In this document: positions 22,096 through 34,425 of the stretch, piece by piece | Numbering within the stretch: position 1 is the first letter of the stretch | How the letters are laid out: every line of letters begins with the position of its first letter | DNA from: Gonium pectorale | Taxonomy: Eukaryota > Chlorophyta > Chlorophyceae > Chlamydomonadales > Volvocaceae | Reading direction: 5' to 3' | Assembly: GCA_001584585.1 (NCBI GenBank) | Contig: LSYV01000015.1 | Coordinates: 1,260,159-1,324,158, forward strand | Length of the DNA: 64,000 nt | Position numbers and translations under genes: made by a program | The notes under the pieces: model-generated | The model's database searches: none | What the model was told of the DNA's origin: nothing | Seen by the model: only the letters and a program-made list of their open reading frames with translations

Positions 22096-24899
22096 TTACT
22101 CGGCCGTTGACCCCTCAGCTGGTGTGGTAGCCAGAGATACTTCGCCGCTTGGGGCTAGCAGCACCAGGTTGCCCCTGCAAACACCGGTCATGATACCGTT
22201 TGTCACTTCATATGCCTGCCCCCATTAGGTGCAGCGCGTGAGTACGAATGACGCGAGTACGGTATCCCTTCACTGTGTACCTGCGCATTGCGATTTCGCT
22301 GTCGAGGTCTTCTGCCAGGTCCTCGTCGTTCGAGTCGCCAGCTCCACCGCAAGGGCCCGTGGCGGCCAGCAGCGAGCAGAGCATGTCCGAAGAGGCGCTA
22401 GCCAGCCCGACTGCAATCTCAACTCCCGAAGGGTCCAGGAGCGAGACGCAGTCCTGGTGTGGGTACAGCAGGCGATTGCATTGGGCTTGGCATCCCATAG
22501 TGGTACGTACACCATACATCCCCACGCACATGCACGCTCAAAACGGAAGGTTTCGTGCATTGACCGCTTTCCCCCGCCAACGAGCGCAGGTCTAGCTCCG
22601 TATACTGCAATAGGCGTGTCCATTCGTTGGCGCGTAAGGGAAAGTATCCGTGCATCATGATCTTCCAGCAGCTATCCGCAGTACTGTCATGAGATTGCAC
22701 GGCTAGCCGCTGCCGTACTCACCTGCGCCTGGAAGTCCCCGGACACCTTGGTAATGCCCGCTGCGAACAGCGACTTGCGTTTGTCACGGACGGCATGCAC
22801 CGCCCCCGCATTGAGCCACAGCTGGCCCCTGCAGATAGCGATAATTAGTAGGCAATCCACGGCGCAATCCTCTCTTACGATGGTGTCCAAGGCGCTTCCT
22901 CTAACAGCAGATCCAACCAACCGACCATGCAATCACCGCTCGAGCCAAGGAACGCCAGTGCACGCCCAGCGCCCAAACTCGCACCTGACGGGCACCGAGA
23001 GGATCCAGCGCTTGCGGCCTTTGAGGCTGTGCGGCAGCGGGAAAAACTTGGTGCCCAGCTTGGGCTCGCCCTGCCGGTGAGTTGATCCATAGTCAGGGGA
23101 ATCCATGTCCGGCACAATCCGATATCCAAGTCCTGAACAAAAGCGCACGCTACCAGGGCTGCTGCTCACCCGTGCAATGCGCACGATGTTCTCGGGCGCG
23201 GTGCTGTTGCAAATGACCATGGTGCATCCGGCGGCGGTGGCGATGCGCCCCGCCGTCAGCTTGGTGGCCATACCTCCCGTTCCCCACTGAGTGCCGCGCG
23301 TGCTGGTGTCGGCAGTCAGGTTGGTAATGTCCTCCACCTCATAGATGGGCGTTGCCGTGGGGTTGTCCTTGGGGTTGGCTGCGAGGAAGTCATGATCACG
23401 GTGAGGGAGCAAGCAATGGTCGCGGGTCGTTCACGACGTGAGAGGCGAGACTATACATTGTGACAACTGTGGCACAGTTGTTCTGCTGTTCTGCGGGGTC
23501 ACGGCAAGAGGTCTGGCGCTGGCCGAACTTGAGCACGGACCCTTCTCTGCATCCGCATCCGCATCCGCAAATCCCCGCGTCCATTCCGTTCCTACCCAGC
23601 CGCACCCACCCGTGTACAGGCAGTCCACGTCCGTCAGCAGGAACAGCCAGTCCGCCTGCACAAGCGCTGCCACCTGCGCAGATAGCGTATCATTGTCGCC
23701 GAAGCGCAGCTCCTGCACAGCCACCGTGTCCTGCGGACAGAGAGACCAGGAAGAGGTTCAGCCAGGGTCAGTTGGGTGCACAGCGTTCATCGGGCTCCAA
23801 TCGCCAGCGGCTCTCGGGTAAGGGCGCCGACATACAGGCGACGGAGTTGCCACACGCTCACGTTCTCGTTTACGACGGGAATGACTCCATACGCCAGCAG
23901 CTCCGTGAACGTGTTGCGCGCGTTGAGGTACTGGCTGCGGTTGGCCAGGTTGTCCAGGGTGAGCAGCACCTGGGCGCATGTCTGCGGACCGAACGAGGGG
24001 CGCCACCATGGCCCAGAAGGGAGCTGCGGAAGAGATTTAACCCATCCCCGAAGCCGCGCTGGGTCAAGTCCGGCCCGCGGCCCCTGGCGAACACAGGTTT
24101 GTGCTTTTGGCGTCCTGGAGAGGGTACGACAAATGCCTACAGAGGTGCAGTTCGGCCAACAGGCCTGCTTACCAGCCCAAGCGATGCAAATAGACCCTCA
24201 TAGTGCTTGATTAGTTGGGCCTGTACGCGGAAGGACACTGTCTTACCAGGATACGGCTGAGGCCGTTTGCTCTCCTGCGCGTTTTAAACCTCCTGCATGT
24301 TAAGGGCGAGCGGTCCATGGCTGCTCACCTGACCAACGGCGGCAGCCGCCCGCTTCTTGATGGGTTCCGACCCAGTGCCGAGGGCCAGGTGCTGGCGGCC
24401 CACGCCAACTGCTCCGCTTGTGATGAGGATGACGTGATGTCCTGCACAATCCGCAAAAGCATGTGGGTCGAGTGGCTGCGAGCTAAACCATGGGTACAGG
24501 TGCCGGAGAGCATATCCCCATTCACCTTCAGCCTTCAGATCCCTGATGGCCTCGCACAGTCTCGCCAGGTTCGACAGGTTCATTGCGCAATGGTCAGGGC
24601 GCAAGAGAGAGGAGGTTCCAACCTTAATGACCTGCATCGCGTGCACGACGAGAGTACGGGTGAACATCCGGAGAGTGCCTTTCTAGAAATTACAATGTGC
24701 ATGCACACATAATTGCACGCAGGGTCAATGCAACTCCGGGTTACGTGTACCCTTGGGTGTCATCCCTGTTCTGTTCTCCACGTCGAAGCAATCACCGGCT
24801 CTCGTGCCATTACGCAAGCGTCACACTCAACAAGGCACCCACATAGATGTCGCTGTCCGTCCCCAGAGTTTCCTTGACGAAGCCCCTGGACTTCACCAT
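22096..24899 (-). CDS. Glutamate 5-kinase, copy 1
   Basis: It phosphorylates L-glutamate to gamma-glutamyl phosphate, the first step of proline synthesis. Eleven exons on the minus strand give 405 residues: 24899-24843, 24631-24526, 24441-24329, 24220-24173, 23981-23862, 23730-23610, 23378-23170, 23070-22985, 22828-22723, 22453-22281 and 22174-22096. The amino-acid kinase fold shows [23 protein letters not shown], the glutamate-binding [32 protein letters not shown], and [22 protein letters not shown]-terminal PUA domain begins near [19 protein letters not shown] and ends [12 protein letters not shown]. The enzyme stands alone and is not fused to glutamyl-phosphate reductase as in plant P5CS. 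It is a tandem paralogue of the gene at 26749-30906. Compared with that copy it has one extra intron (24328-24221), a shorter N-terminus and a shorter, different C-terminus. Confidence 0.93.
23602..24026 (-). repeat. Near-identical block shared by the two G5K genes (copy 1 side)
   Basis: This stretch matches 29102-29526 at a constant 5,500-base offset with about four substitutions and no indel that I can see. It includes two exons, the intron between them and the start of the flanking introns. Outside it the introns do not align. Confidence 0.9.
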
Positions 24900-26748
24900 C
24901 TTGCGATTTGAGGAGGGCCGGAGCTCAAACAAAGATTGCTGTTGCTTTAAACGTGTATGGACAATCTGATATGGTGTCTATTGATGTTTGAACTGTCGAA
25001 GGCTGCAAGACAGAGACTGGGTTTAAGGTGTCTGAATCAACCAGAGTATTATGATGTGAACTAAACGGACTTCAACAAGTGCATAGAAACGGGCCTATTA
25101 GCAGGTTGTCAGCAGCTTCGGACCAGCTCGGGCAGCTACCTGGCGGAGTGAATCCAGCAGATTTTGGGGGCGGACCCGACGCTTGAGCTCTAGTAGCTCT
25201 AGCATGGTAGCCCTATAATATGATTGCATAAACTATCATGATTTCGTGACAGCATCTTGTAACTCCAGTGCAGTTGCGACGCAAGTGTGATGCCGACTAC
25301 ATGTCATCGTGTACGCTACGGGGTGACACAGAGCGGGCCCAGACCAAGGCAAGGCGCAGAACCCGCTGTGGCCCAGCATTATGCAATTAGCACTATCAAA
25401 ACCACTACGAAGTCCGCAAAGTAATTGCACAAGTTGCACAAGCTCCTGCTTCGATCACCAAAAAGGCTATAATGCAGCACGAGGCCTGAACTAGTTACCG
25501 CACGCAGATCCCCAGGTCCTCTGGATCGGATGCAGTTCCCCGGCAGTAGCCCCAGTACTCCCGGACCTCGGACCGCTGCCATCGTCCGCCGCCTGACTGA
25601 CAAGCTGGCCGCACAAAACGATCGAGCGGGCCGTGTAGCGAGGGGCGTACATCCCGCTACAATACAAGCCAAATTTCGGGCCGGCCCAGCACCTCTTGGC
25701 ACCGCTGTTACAGACTGCATGACATGGCCACGCCGACTCACGCGAAAGGTACAAGTCACTTGAACACAGTGCGTACAGGCGGTGCCGAGTACCCGGTACG
25801 TCCCATGCCACTCGTGGCGTGAGGGTCTCCGCCAGTCCCTTCAAAACCGCAACAGTGCATATGCCCTATGTTCCCCAGACGGAGGATGGAGGTAAAGGAG
25901 GGGCCGCGCCACCATCTCTGCGACCACACGATGCCAGAAGGGTTTACAGGCACAGCCCACGCGGGGGCCGACAGGATTGTCACATCAGGAAGCGGAACCG
26001 ATCAGGTCCGCGGCGTCGGCACCGGGCCGTGCGGTTGCCTCGAGCTGGACGGCGGCTTTGCGGAGAGCGCAATTACGTATCTCTCGGCACATCAAGAATT
26101 CTTGCCTGCAGCTCCCAAAGCACAACCGCGAGCCTTCCCTTGCGTTGTTCGACAGGCCCCACGCTCAAGCTGGTCTAGTACCCCATGACGGATATCTCTC
26201 AAGGAGAGGACGTCGTAACACCCTCGCCGAAAAATCTCCACTTCGGATTCGCGTCCATCAGCGCGCCCCTCGCATTATCGCCTGCTGCATCGCCAGTACG
26301 GCGCACGCAGCACCGCTTCTCGCACACCCCTGACTAGGGAAATGCCAGTAATTCAGTCCAAGAGAAAGAAAATTATGCCTGTAGCCCGCATCGGCCCACT
26401 TCGCATTCAGGACCAAACAGGCCAGAGACATTTGGGACGGCGCATTAACGTATTGCATAGCTCATGATCAGAGGTCAGATTTCGTGCCCTTCCTAACCAG
26501 CTGCTGCGCCCCCCACCCAACTCACTCCCACCGCAACCATTCGCCCCACAAAAAGCTGTCCTCATGAGCAACACTGGCTAGTGTACCTTCGCACAGTACA
26601 CCTGAATGTGGTGGCCCATATCGCTTAATTGCATGCACGTCTTCAATTAGGCCGCCACCCGATCATGCACAGCATGGCTGCCTGTGCCCAATAAAGCGGT
26701 TTCAGTGCTATACCCCAACTTAGCAAGAACTAACACGCATACATGCAA
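24900..26748. other. Region between the two G5K copies
   Basis: No supported gene. It must hold the copy 2 3' UTR (a minus-strand TGTAA candidate lies at 25943-25947) and the copy 1 promoter. Open frames of 70-126 codons on both strands have no recognisable motif and no splice partners. Base composition is mixed, with an AT-richer part around 24900-25080. Confidence 0.5.
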
Positions 26749-29700
26749 TCACCGCACGGATAGCTGGCCGAGCACTTCCCCTGCAGCGGCAGCAGCGGCG
26801 TCCGAAGCGCTGCCTTCCGCCTGGCCGTTTGCTTGCCGCTCGCAGGCGCCGCTTGGCGCCTCGGTCCCCGAGGCGTGGTCCTCGTCGCTGTCCATCTCGC
26901 TCGCCAGCAGCACCAGGTTTTCCCTACGTGGCGAGCGCCGCGCGCAAGTCGCGTTCGTGTGCCAGGCAGTGGGTCAGCGGCCGTCAACTGCTCTGCGCGC
27001 CCAAAGACCTACATGAAGCTCTCCCGGCGTTCTCCCAGCGCACCTCAGCGGATCCACTTTACTTAGCGCCTGCCCTGTAGCGGGACGTCACGGCGACCCT
27101 TGTTCCCGTGCCGCGGCCCCGACCTCGACGGTATGAGCGTATGACGGGGACCCACGGCCACGCCCCCAGCACCCACCGGTGCACCACCTCGTCCATGGTG
27201 GGGAAGCCGAGTTGCTCCGTGACCGGCTTGGAGCAGCGCCCGCTGCCCGCCACCGCGCCGACCTCCTCGCTGGAGAAATTGACCAGCCCGCGGGCCAGCT
27301 CCACGCCCGAGGGGTCGCACAGAGAGACGCAGTCCTGTCGCGGTTGCAGCGGTTGGCAAGACGGGAGAGGAAAGTTTCAAAAACAGGGTTCGCAACGGGG
27401 CCACGGGGCCTACCGGTACAAAGGCTTCAGGGATGGGCTCTGAGCGCTGTTGCGGCCACGCCGTGTTGCGGGCCATGGTAAGCATCGAGCTTGGAAGCAG
27501 CGTATTTATCTTAGACTGCTGGGTGGAGCGTTGCAGAACACCGCTGTCTATCGATGTGCACATGAAGACAAACATCGATAGACAGCAAAGACGGTAACGC
27601 GGGATTAGATAGGCGACCAGTCTGCGAACGGGCCATTACGCTGGTCTCTTGTCCGGCCGGGGGTCTCCCGGTGGTACACCCACCTGCGCGTGGAAGTCCC
27701 CGGACACCTTGGTGATGCCCGCTGCGAACAGCGACTTGTGCTTGTCACGGACGGCATGCACCGCCCCCGCGTCGAGCCACAGGTGGCCCCTGCAAACAGT
27801 GGAGCAGCGGTTACCAGCGGCGGGGTGTAGGTCAGCACGAGGTCTCGTTTTCTCTTCCCAACCGACTAACTATCCTAAGCAGGGTCGACCAAGAATTAAG
27901 CAGTTGTGTAAAGGTGCAGGCGTGTATGGTACACGACAGGCGCACCGCAACCGACCACGGGTCCACGTGGATCCAGCGCCCGCCCTCGCACCTGACGGGC
28001 ACCGAGAGGATCCAGCGCTTGCGGCCTTTGAGGCTGTGCGGTAGCGGGAAAAACTTGGTACCCAGCTTGGGCTCGCCCTGCGTACCGGTAAGTGGCAAGG
28101 AAGAGGGCAGGACAGCCAAGCAGGAGCCTTAAGGGAGCAATATCCGCGCGCCGTGCATATGGATGCTGCCGAGAAACGCTGCTTTCGTCGGCGCCTTGCC
28201 CAATACCTGCAGGACGGCTGCTGCAGCACTTGCCCACGCCCGGCCTGGGCGACATGCAATCAGAGCTGCTGCGAGCGAGCGGATGGCATGAGCGCCGCTT
28301 CGGATTCTGGGCCGCATCGGGGGCTACGGTGGTGGTCGCCGCCGAACTAACATACAGGGACATCACCCCTTCGACTACCTCTGGAGCTGGGTCCTACAAT
28401 GACATCATCACTTTCGCGCTTACGCTCGTCGTATGCGTCGTTTCGTTTCAACACGCGGCTTCCCTGTCCGTGCAGCAGGCGGCCGCCGCGCACTCGGCTA
28501 GCCAAACGCATCCCCTCGGTGATGTGACCCTTCACCCTGGCCATTTGCCCTGGAGAGTTCCCCTCGGCCCCGGTATTGAATCCCAGGTCCAACCTTCCGG
28601 CGCTAACAGGCCGCACCTTGACAATCTTGACGATGTTCTCGGGCGCGGTGCTGTTGCAAATGACCATGGTGCATCCGGCGGCGGTGGCGATGCGCCCCGC
28701 CGTCAGCTTGGTGGCCATACCTCCCGTTCCCCACTGAGTGCCGCGCGTGCTGGTGTCGGCGTTGAGGCGGGAGATGTCCTCCACCTCGTAGATGGGCGTT
28801 GCGGTGGGGTCGTCCTTGGGGTTGGCTGCGGGTGGGTGAAGATGGTTATCATAATGACGTACAGCGTGTAGTGTGCATGGGGCTCCTAGCTAGACCTGCC
28901 GCAAGGGCGCTACCCGGAGGGACCTGGACACTGCCCAGTTGCCTCCCCTCGTTGGGTCATTGCACTGATAAAGGCTTCGATACGCTTCTGGACCCGTCTG
29001 CCCAATCAAGTGCGCTGTGCAACACGGTATACAGGTTGGGCCCGGTGAACTCTCCCCTCTGCCCCCATTCCCGCATCCGCACATTGCGTTCCCACCCGGC
29101 AGCACCCACCCGTGTACAGGCAGTCCACGTCCGTCAGCAGGAACAGCCAGTCCGCCTGCACAAGCGCCGCCACCTGCGCAGATAGCGTATCATTGTCGCC
29201 GAAGCGCAGCTCCTGCACAGCCACCGTGTCCTGCGGACAGAGAGACCAGGAAGAGGTTCAGCCAGGGTCAGTTGGGTGCACAGCGTTCATCGGGCTCCAA
29301 TCGCCAGCGGCTCTCGGGCAAGGGCGCCGATATACAGGCGACGGAGTTGCCACACGCTCACGTTCTCGTTTACGACGGGAATGACTCCGTACGCCAGCAG
29401 CTCCGTGAACGTGTTGCGCGCGTTGAGGTACTGGCTGCGGTTGGCCAGGTTGTCCAGGGTGAGCAGCACCTGGGCGCATGTCTGCGGACCGAACGAGGGG
29501 CGCCACCATGGCCCAGAAGGGAGCTGATGACCTCAACGGGAGTAACGGGCACGCAGCCGCGGGTGGAGTAGAGTGCGGGTCACTGCGTCTACCAGGGCAA
29601 CGGGACAGGGCTTTGCAGCAAGCAAGAGGCGCAAGTGAGAAACGCATCACATGAAAGCTGGGCAGCTGGCGAAAACCACCAGTGCCCCCTTTGCAAGCCC

Positions 29701-30906
29701 CATCTACACGTACCTCATCCTCGTCTATGTGGACCCAACGAGGGCTGTGCGCATAGCCAACACTCTCCGGCCCGCCGCAGTAGCCGCTGTTTACACAGCA
29801 CAACCCGCTCTTGCGCGCATGGCGTGTGTTCGACTGGTGCACCCAGCAGCCCGGGCGCCGTCGCAGGACCGCATCCTGTACTCTCGGGCCACGGCACGGC
29901 AACACCCACCAGTCCCAGCGCTGCGAAGAAATCCTCGTAAAACTTCATGAGGTGCACCTGCCCCACCGCCGCCAGGGCCTGCTTCTTGGCGAGCACGCTG
30001 GGCTTGGTGGTCAGGCCAAGCCGCTGGCAGCCCACGCCCACGGCGCCGCTGGTCACGATGATCACGTGATGGCCTGCGGGAACCAGGCGGCCAAGCGGCA
30101 ATGGACGCCGCGAAGGCGCCGGAGCCAGGCTGTACATTCGGCGCGCAGTAATGCAGAGCGGCGGAATGCAGCCTGGTACAGACTGCAGCATGCCCGCGCC
30201 AATTGAACGTGCCAGATGCTTCTTCGCCAACGCTGTGAATCGGGAACAGCAGCGCACTCTCCTTCCACAGCGCACACTGTCCTTGCTTGCCTTCCTGTCC
30301 TGTACATGAAGGGCCCCCGAAACGGACCTTCATGCTTGAGCAGCTTGACCGTCTCACAAATCCGGGCCAGGTTGGTCAGGTTGAGCGTCTGCTGCTCCGG
30401 TCGGACCAGCGAGGACGTGCCCACCTTGATAACCTGTGATCCCAGACGGTGGCACGAAAGAGCGTGAGGAGCGGGGGAACAGACCCTTGACATGCCAGCA
30501 ATCATCGGGCCGGGGACAGTTGCTTTGGTACAGGGGTGGCCGCGCACACACATGGGAAGCATGCCGCCCTGTCAGAGTGTTCCCCTTATGATACCGCCGC
30601 AGCAGCTGGGTTTCATGCTGCTCGCAGCCCGGATACGTCCTACGGTTGAGTACAGGGGACTGGCAAAGCAGGCATACACAGCGTCGTCCCGGCGTGCCGC
30701 CCATACCCAAGCTCGTTTTAAAGAACCGCCTTAACCCCAGCAGGGATGGGTGCGTGGGGGTGCTTGCTGCTCGCACTGATGCCACGCGGGTTGATCGAGC
30801 CGCCCTCAACACTCACAAAGATGTCGCCTCCAGCGCCCAGAGCCACCTTCACCGGACCCTTCCGTTTAGTCTCGGCGATCTTCTGGCACGATGCAGGCCG
30901 CTCCAT
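26749..30906 (-). CDS. Glutamate 5-kinase, copy 2
   Basis: Same reaction and domain order as copy 1. Ten exons on the minus strand give 444 residues: 30906-30817, 30433-30328, 30073-29910, 29481-29362, 29230-29110, 28825-28617, 28077-27992, 27789-27684, 27334-27177 and 26923-26749. Key motifs are [62 protein letters not shown], then the PUA domain with [19 protein letters not shown] and [15 protein letters not shown]. The segment [21 protein letters not shown] lies in a single exon, whereas in copy 1 it is split by an intron. The C-terminus carries an extra tail of about 45 residues rich in Ala, Glu, Ser and Gly. The start ATG at 30906 gives a 30-residue first exon; I see no clear targeting peptide. 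It is divergent with the small gene at 31235. Confidence 0.93.
29102..29526 (-). repeat. Near-identical block shared by the two G5K genes (copy 2 side)
   Basis: This is the partner of 23602-24026. Shorter blocks of high identity are 22984-23073 against 27991-28080, about 22726-22829 against 27687-27790, and about 23183-23314 against 28630-28761. These three lie in exons and do not extend far into introns. Confidence 0.9.
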
Positions 30907-31234
30907 CCTTGGCAGCGCGTATTAAAAAGTCAGGACGGCCGCTCGTCCGGGCCACACGTTCGTCAACTAGAAATATCTTCACGCGCGCGAATTGGGTCAC
31001 AGTCAATAGAGTTCAGTTGCAATCCCCGTTGCTGGCCATGTTACGGCCGTACGGCAGTAAGCGGCTTCGCAAAGAAGCGGCATATGCATGTGTTTTCGAT
31101 TCTACGGACCTCACAATCCAATTGCTACACTTAAGCGCTTGGCGTGCTGTCAACTGCAACACCCTCTTTCGTTTCCGGGGGCGCGCGAGCCCCGCTTCCG
31201 ACTGCCTAGGCGTTTGATAAGGCGTGCTTGTAAG
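30907..31234. promoter_or_regulatory. Divergent promoter region, G5K copy 2 and 78-aa protein gene
   Basis: 328 bases lie between the opposed start codons. Both core promoters should lie here if the small gene on the right is real. No TATA box or known operator is evident. Confidence 0.4.
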
Positions 31235-32322
31235 ATGGTAAGTCGATGCGCGTTCTTCTTACGACACCCGGATGACACCAGCCGAGCACCGTGCTTCAGC
31301 GAGCTAGCTTATAAACCCCACGTGGACGACTGGACACCCGCATCTTCGTACCTCTCACAGGGCTGGGCCGGCTGGTTTATTGGGCAAGTCGTCTCTACGA
31401 CTCTTGTTCTGGGTTCGCTCAAACGCTCCGGCGTCATCGTGTGAGTTTTATACAAAATGTACGGGGAAGGTGCATGGGGAGGAGATGGGCGAGCCCGCGA
31501 CAAGGGTTCCAAGTGAGCCCGAGGAGGGGATGTGAGGGAGGGAGGGTGGGAGATTGAGCTGGCTCTCGCCAGTGCGAGCCAGCTGGGTGAGCCAGCTTGC
31601 ACACCTCTTAACGTGCCAGTATTCCTAGATGAGGCACCTGACTAAGCCTCCTGTCTGTGCCGCCCCGCTGACCATTCAGGGTGCACCCCACCGCGTTCAA
31701 GAACGAGAATGCCCGTGTTGTCTTCACCAAAGTGGTAGGCCCCGTGTTGTGCCTCACGTCATCAGCGCGCTCGTTCTCCGTCAAAACCGCCGAACCTATA
31801 AACCTCCTTGCGTGACGCGCAAGGTCTCCCTTCCCTGCACCCTACCTTCGTACAGGTCAGCATTGGCGAGGACATGTCAGAGCTTATCGAGCGTGCATAC
31901 ACGGTGGCATACGAGCGGGTGAGGGGCTGGAGAGTTGGCGCTCATACTGGACGCGTGTGTTCCACGCGACCACCGGAAGAACGACTGAACATAATTGAAC
32001 ATTAAGGAGGGAGCGGCAAAAGAGAAATCTGCAAGCGGCCTATATGCACATATACACCCGGAGGCGCGGCTGCGGTCAGTGCGCATGCTGGATGATGCCC
32101 AGAACTCAACTGCCTAAGAGCACCAACGCCAGCAGCAACCCCTTATCCGTTTCTCGTTGGGGCGTACGCAAGCATACCATTCTTTCGGCGCGCCTGAAAC
32201 AGCGCAGCCACCTGGGCCATACCAATGCGTCGTCTCCCTAATTTCACACATCACCCCTACTCGTTCCACACCTTCCACTCTTGCAGGTATACCCCCCGAC
32301 GACGGCTCCTCCCAAGCGGTGA
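31235..32322 (+). CDS. Small single-pass membrane protein (78 aa), unknown
   Basis: I do not recognise this protein. Five small exons join in frame: 31235-31237 (the ATG alone, followed by a perfect GTAAGT donor), 31361-31440, 31680-31734, 31856-31918 and 32287-32322. The product starts MGWAGWFIGQVVSTTLVLGS, which fits one membrane helix followed by a basic LKR. A polar, helical tail follows (HPTAFKNENARVVFTKV, GEDMSELIERAYTVAYER), and the end is Pro-rich (VYPPTTAPPKR). The size and one N-terminal helix would suit a small organelle membrane-complex subunit, but that is a guess. All joins keep phase and the total divides by three, which is the main support. The one-codon first exon is unusual, and the true start could lie elsewhere. 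The oppositely oriented GNAT gene follows. Confidence 0.5.
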
Positions 32323-33016
32323 GCTGCAGCACATCGGAACATGGATTCCGCCGCTGTAGCAGGAATGGTTTTGACGGAGGAACACAGCAGCAGCCTGCCG
32401 ATTGCGGCAACCAACCTACGGCTCCCGTAGCCGTTTTCATGTCATCAGCCAGCCGAGCCATGTGGGTACTCGCGACATGGTGCTCTTTTCGGTAACTCTG
32501 TAGAGGTAGTTGACGCCTTTACGATTTACGGCGCAGAGTCTGGCCCCCGGGCCCGCGGCCGCCTGGGGTGTTGTCGTTGGTGAATGAGTTGGCGAAGAGG
32601 CGGTGCAAGCAGGTTGCGAATGGGTAAGCAGGATGCTCTTTGCCAATCTGGCTCGGAGGCTTGAAACGGTGGCGTAAATGGAGAGCGCTAACCGCCCATA
32701 GGTCAAAGCAGGTCGGGGTGTCAATGGCTGGTTGGCACATCTCGGGCACCGGCGCCTCGACCAGGGTCACGACTTCCGAGGTTCGCAGGTTGGTCAGACG
32801 GTATCTGGGCCTCAGTGCACAGTTGGTACGTTGTCATAAGACGCTGGGAACTGGAACGGTGCGAGCTAGGGGACGTGTCGCTGTGTGGAGGGCTGCGGTG
32901 CTGCATGGAACCCTGCGAGCCCAAACTTGGTGAGCTAGGCGGTGCCAGGTGGCTGGGGCGCGTTGACGGACATATCACAGTCCGTTGCAAATGGGGTTCT
33001 GTTGCATCTCAGCATC
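32323..33016. other. Tail-to-tail region of the 78-aa gene and the GNAT gene
   Basis: Nothing supported as coding. No TGTAA was seen on either strand close to the stops; the first plus-strand TGTAA is at 33300-33304, inside a GNAT intron. The short open frames have no features. Confidence 0.4.
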
Positions 33017-34425
33017 TCAGCTGCCCACACTGGCAGCCTTGGTGGGGACGGCCTTGTACGGCTCGAGGTCACAGACCATCTTATAGGCATGTCGGCCGCT
33101 TGTATAGTAGTCAGCCTGGGGATGCAAGGGGGGGCATTTTGGTGCCGCTTGCTTTGGCGGAGATGTCGCGGCGTGGGGGCAGACAGGCGCCCAGCGTGTT
33201 CATCGCACGGGCAGTGCTAGTGCCCGCTGCATCTTCAAGATGCGGCACAAGCACGTCGATTGATCGAGGGGCCGGGCGCCATTCGATTCTGTGCCCTGCT
33301 GTAAGCTTCAGGGACATTGTGCTGGCGAACAGCCCATAGCTTCAGCACGAGGGTACGCACGCATCTTTCTCAGCAGAATGCTCTTTTTTTCCATGCACGC
33401 AGACCCACAAACGTCATGCGTTTTGGGGGAGGATGCACTTGCCCTATCCCCTCGCTCCCTTCGCCCCACCCCAGCTGCCGCACTCTTGCTCACCAGCAAG
33501 CTGTCCTGCTGATAACCTAGAGACCTGCGGAGTGCAGCCGCGAGTCGGCCATGGGCAGAACATGGGTCAGCGTTCATGCCCCTGATCAGGCCGTATTATT
33601 AGCGTGTTTACGATGGGCTGCAGATGCGGAGCAGCTCCTCGCCGCTGCTATGGTGTACTGGCGTGTGAACTGGTGGTGCCGAAATCCATGCGCAGCGCCG
33701 CCTACTGTGCGCCTTACTTGTAAAGCTGTACTGCGGGCACGTTGTCCACTGCCACATGCAGCGAGGAGGACTGCGACCTCCGTTGCACAGCTGCTTGCCG
33801 CAGCACAGCCTGCAGGAGCAAACAGCGGGAATCCAATACGGCTCTTGCTGGTACACACATGCACGTGACCTCCGCGACACGCCACTCTAAAGCAGCATCA
33901 ACCTTCATATGCGGCCATGTCAGCAGGCGTCTCCCATTACATACATTCACCCGAGATCCCAACCCTCCCTTACCTCCATGAGGGCCTTTCCAATCCCCTG
34001 GCGTCTGTAATCGAGGCGCACCGCAATTTTTGAGATATGCAGGTTAAGTCCCGTGCTTGCGCACAGGACATACGCGATGACCTGCAAGTTGCGCAGAGAG
34101 GTAGCCGGTTGCAGTCGCAGGAGCAGATGTCAGCGCCGGCGCGCAATCACGTAGGCGTGAGGGGTTGAAAGTCATTTTGTCCCCTTCCATAATGGGAGTC
34201 GCGGGCCTTAACCCCTTAGGCAGCCACGAACCCGTGCCTTACCCGCCCATCAGAGCCACGAGCCAGCAGCACGCTTGTGCTTCGCTTTTTGAGCATCTGG
34301 CTAAGTTCACTCTCTCCCCAAGCATCCGATTTTTTGAATGTCGCGCGCTCCAGGCTTAGCAACTCATCGAGAAGCTGTGCTGCTGAGCCGCCAGCCTCTA
34401 TCCGGTACGCAACATGGCTTTGCAT
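33017..34425 (-). CDS. GNAT-family N-acetyltransferase
   Basis: It would transfer acetyl from acetyl-CoA to an amine, perhaps a protein N-terminus or lysine; the substrate is unknown. Five exons on the minus strand give 170 residues: 34425-34243, 34081-33974, 33809-33718, 33524-33494 and 33115-33017. The acetyl-CoA-binding motif A is clear in exon 2 as KIAVRLDYRRQGIGKALME, matching the R/Q-x-x-G-x-G/A loop. Motif B is in exon 3 as SSLHVAVDNVPAVQLYK, and the usual LGY follows in exon 4. The C-terminus ADYYTSGRHAYKMVCDL resembles the YY..G..A..M ending of RimI-like proteins. Length fits a single compact GNAT domain with no targeting extension. It is head-to-head with the proline-rich membrane protein at 34773. 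Confidence 0.87.
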
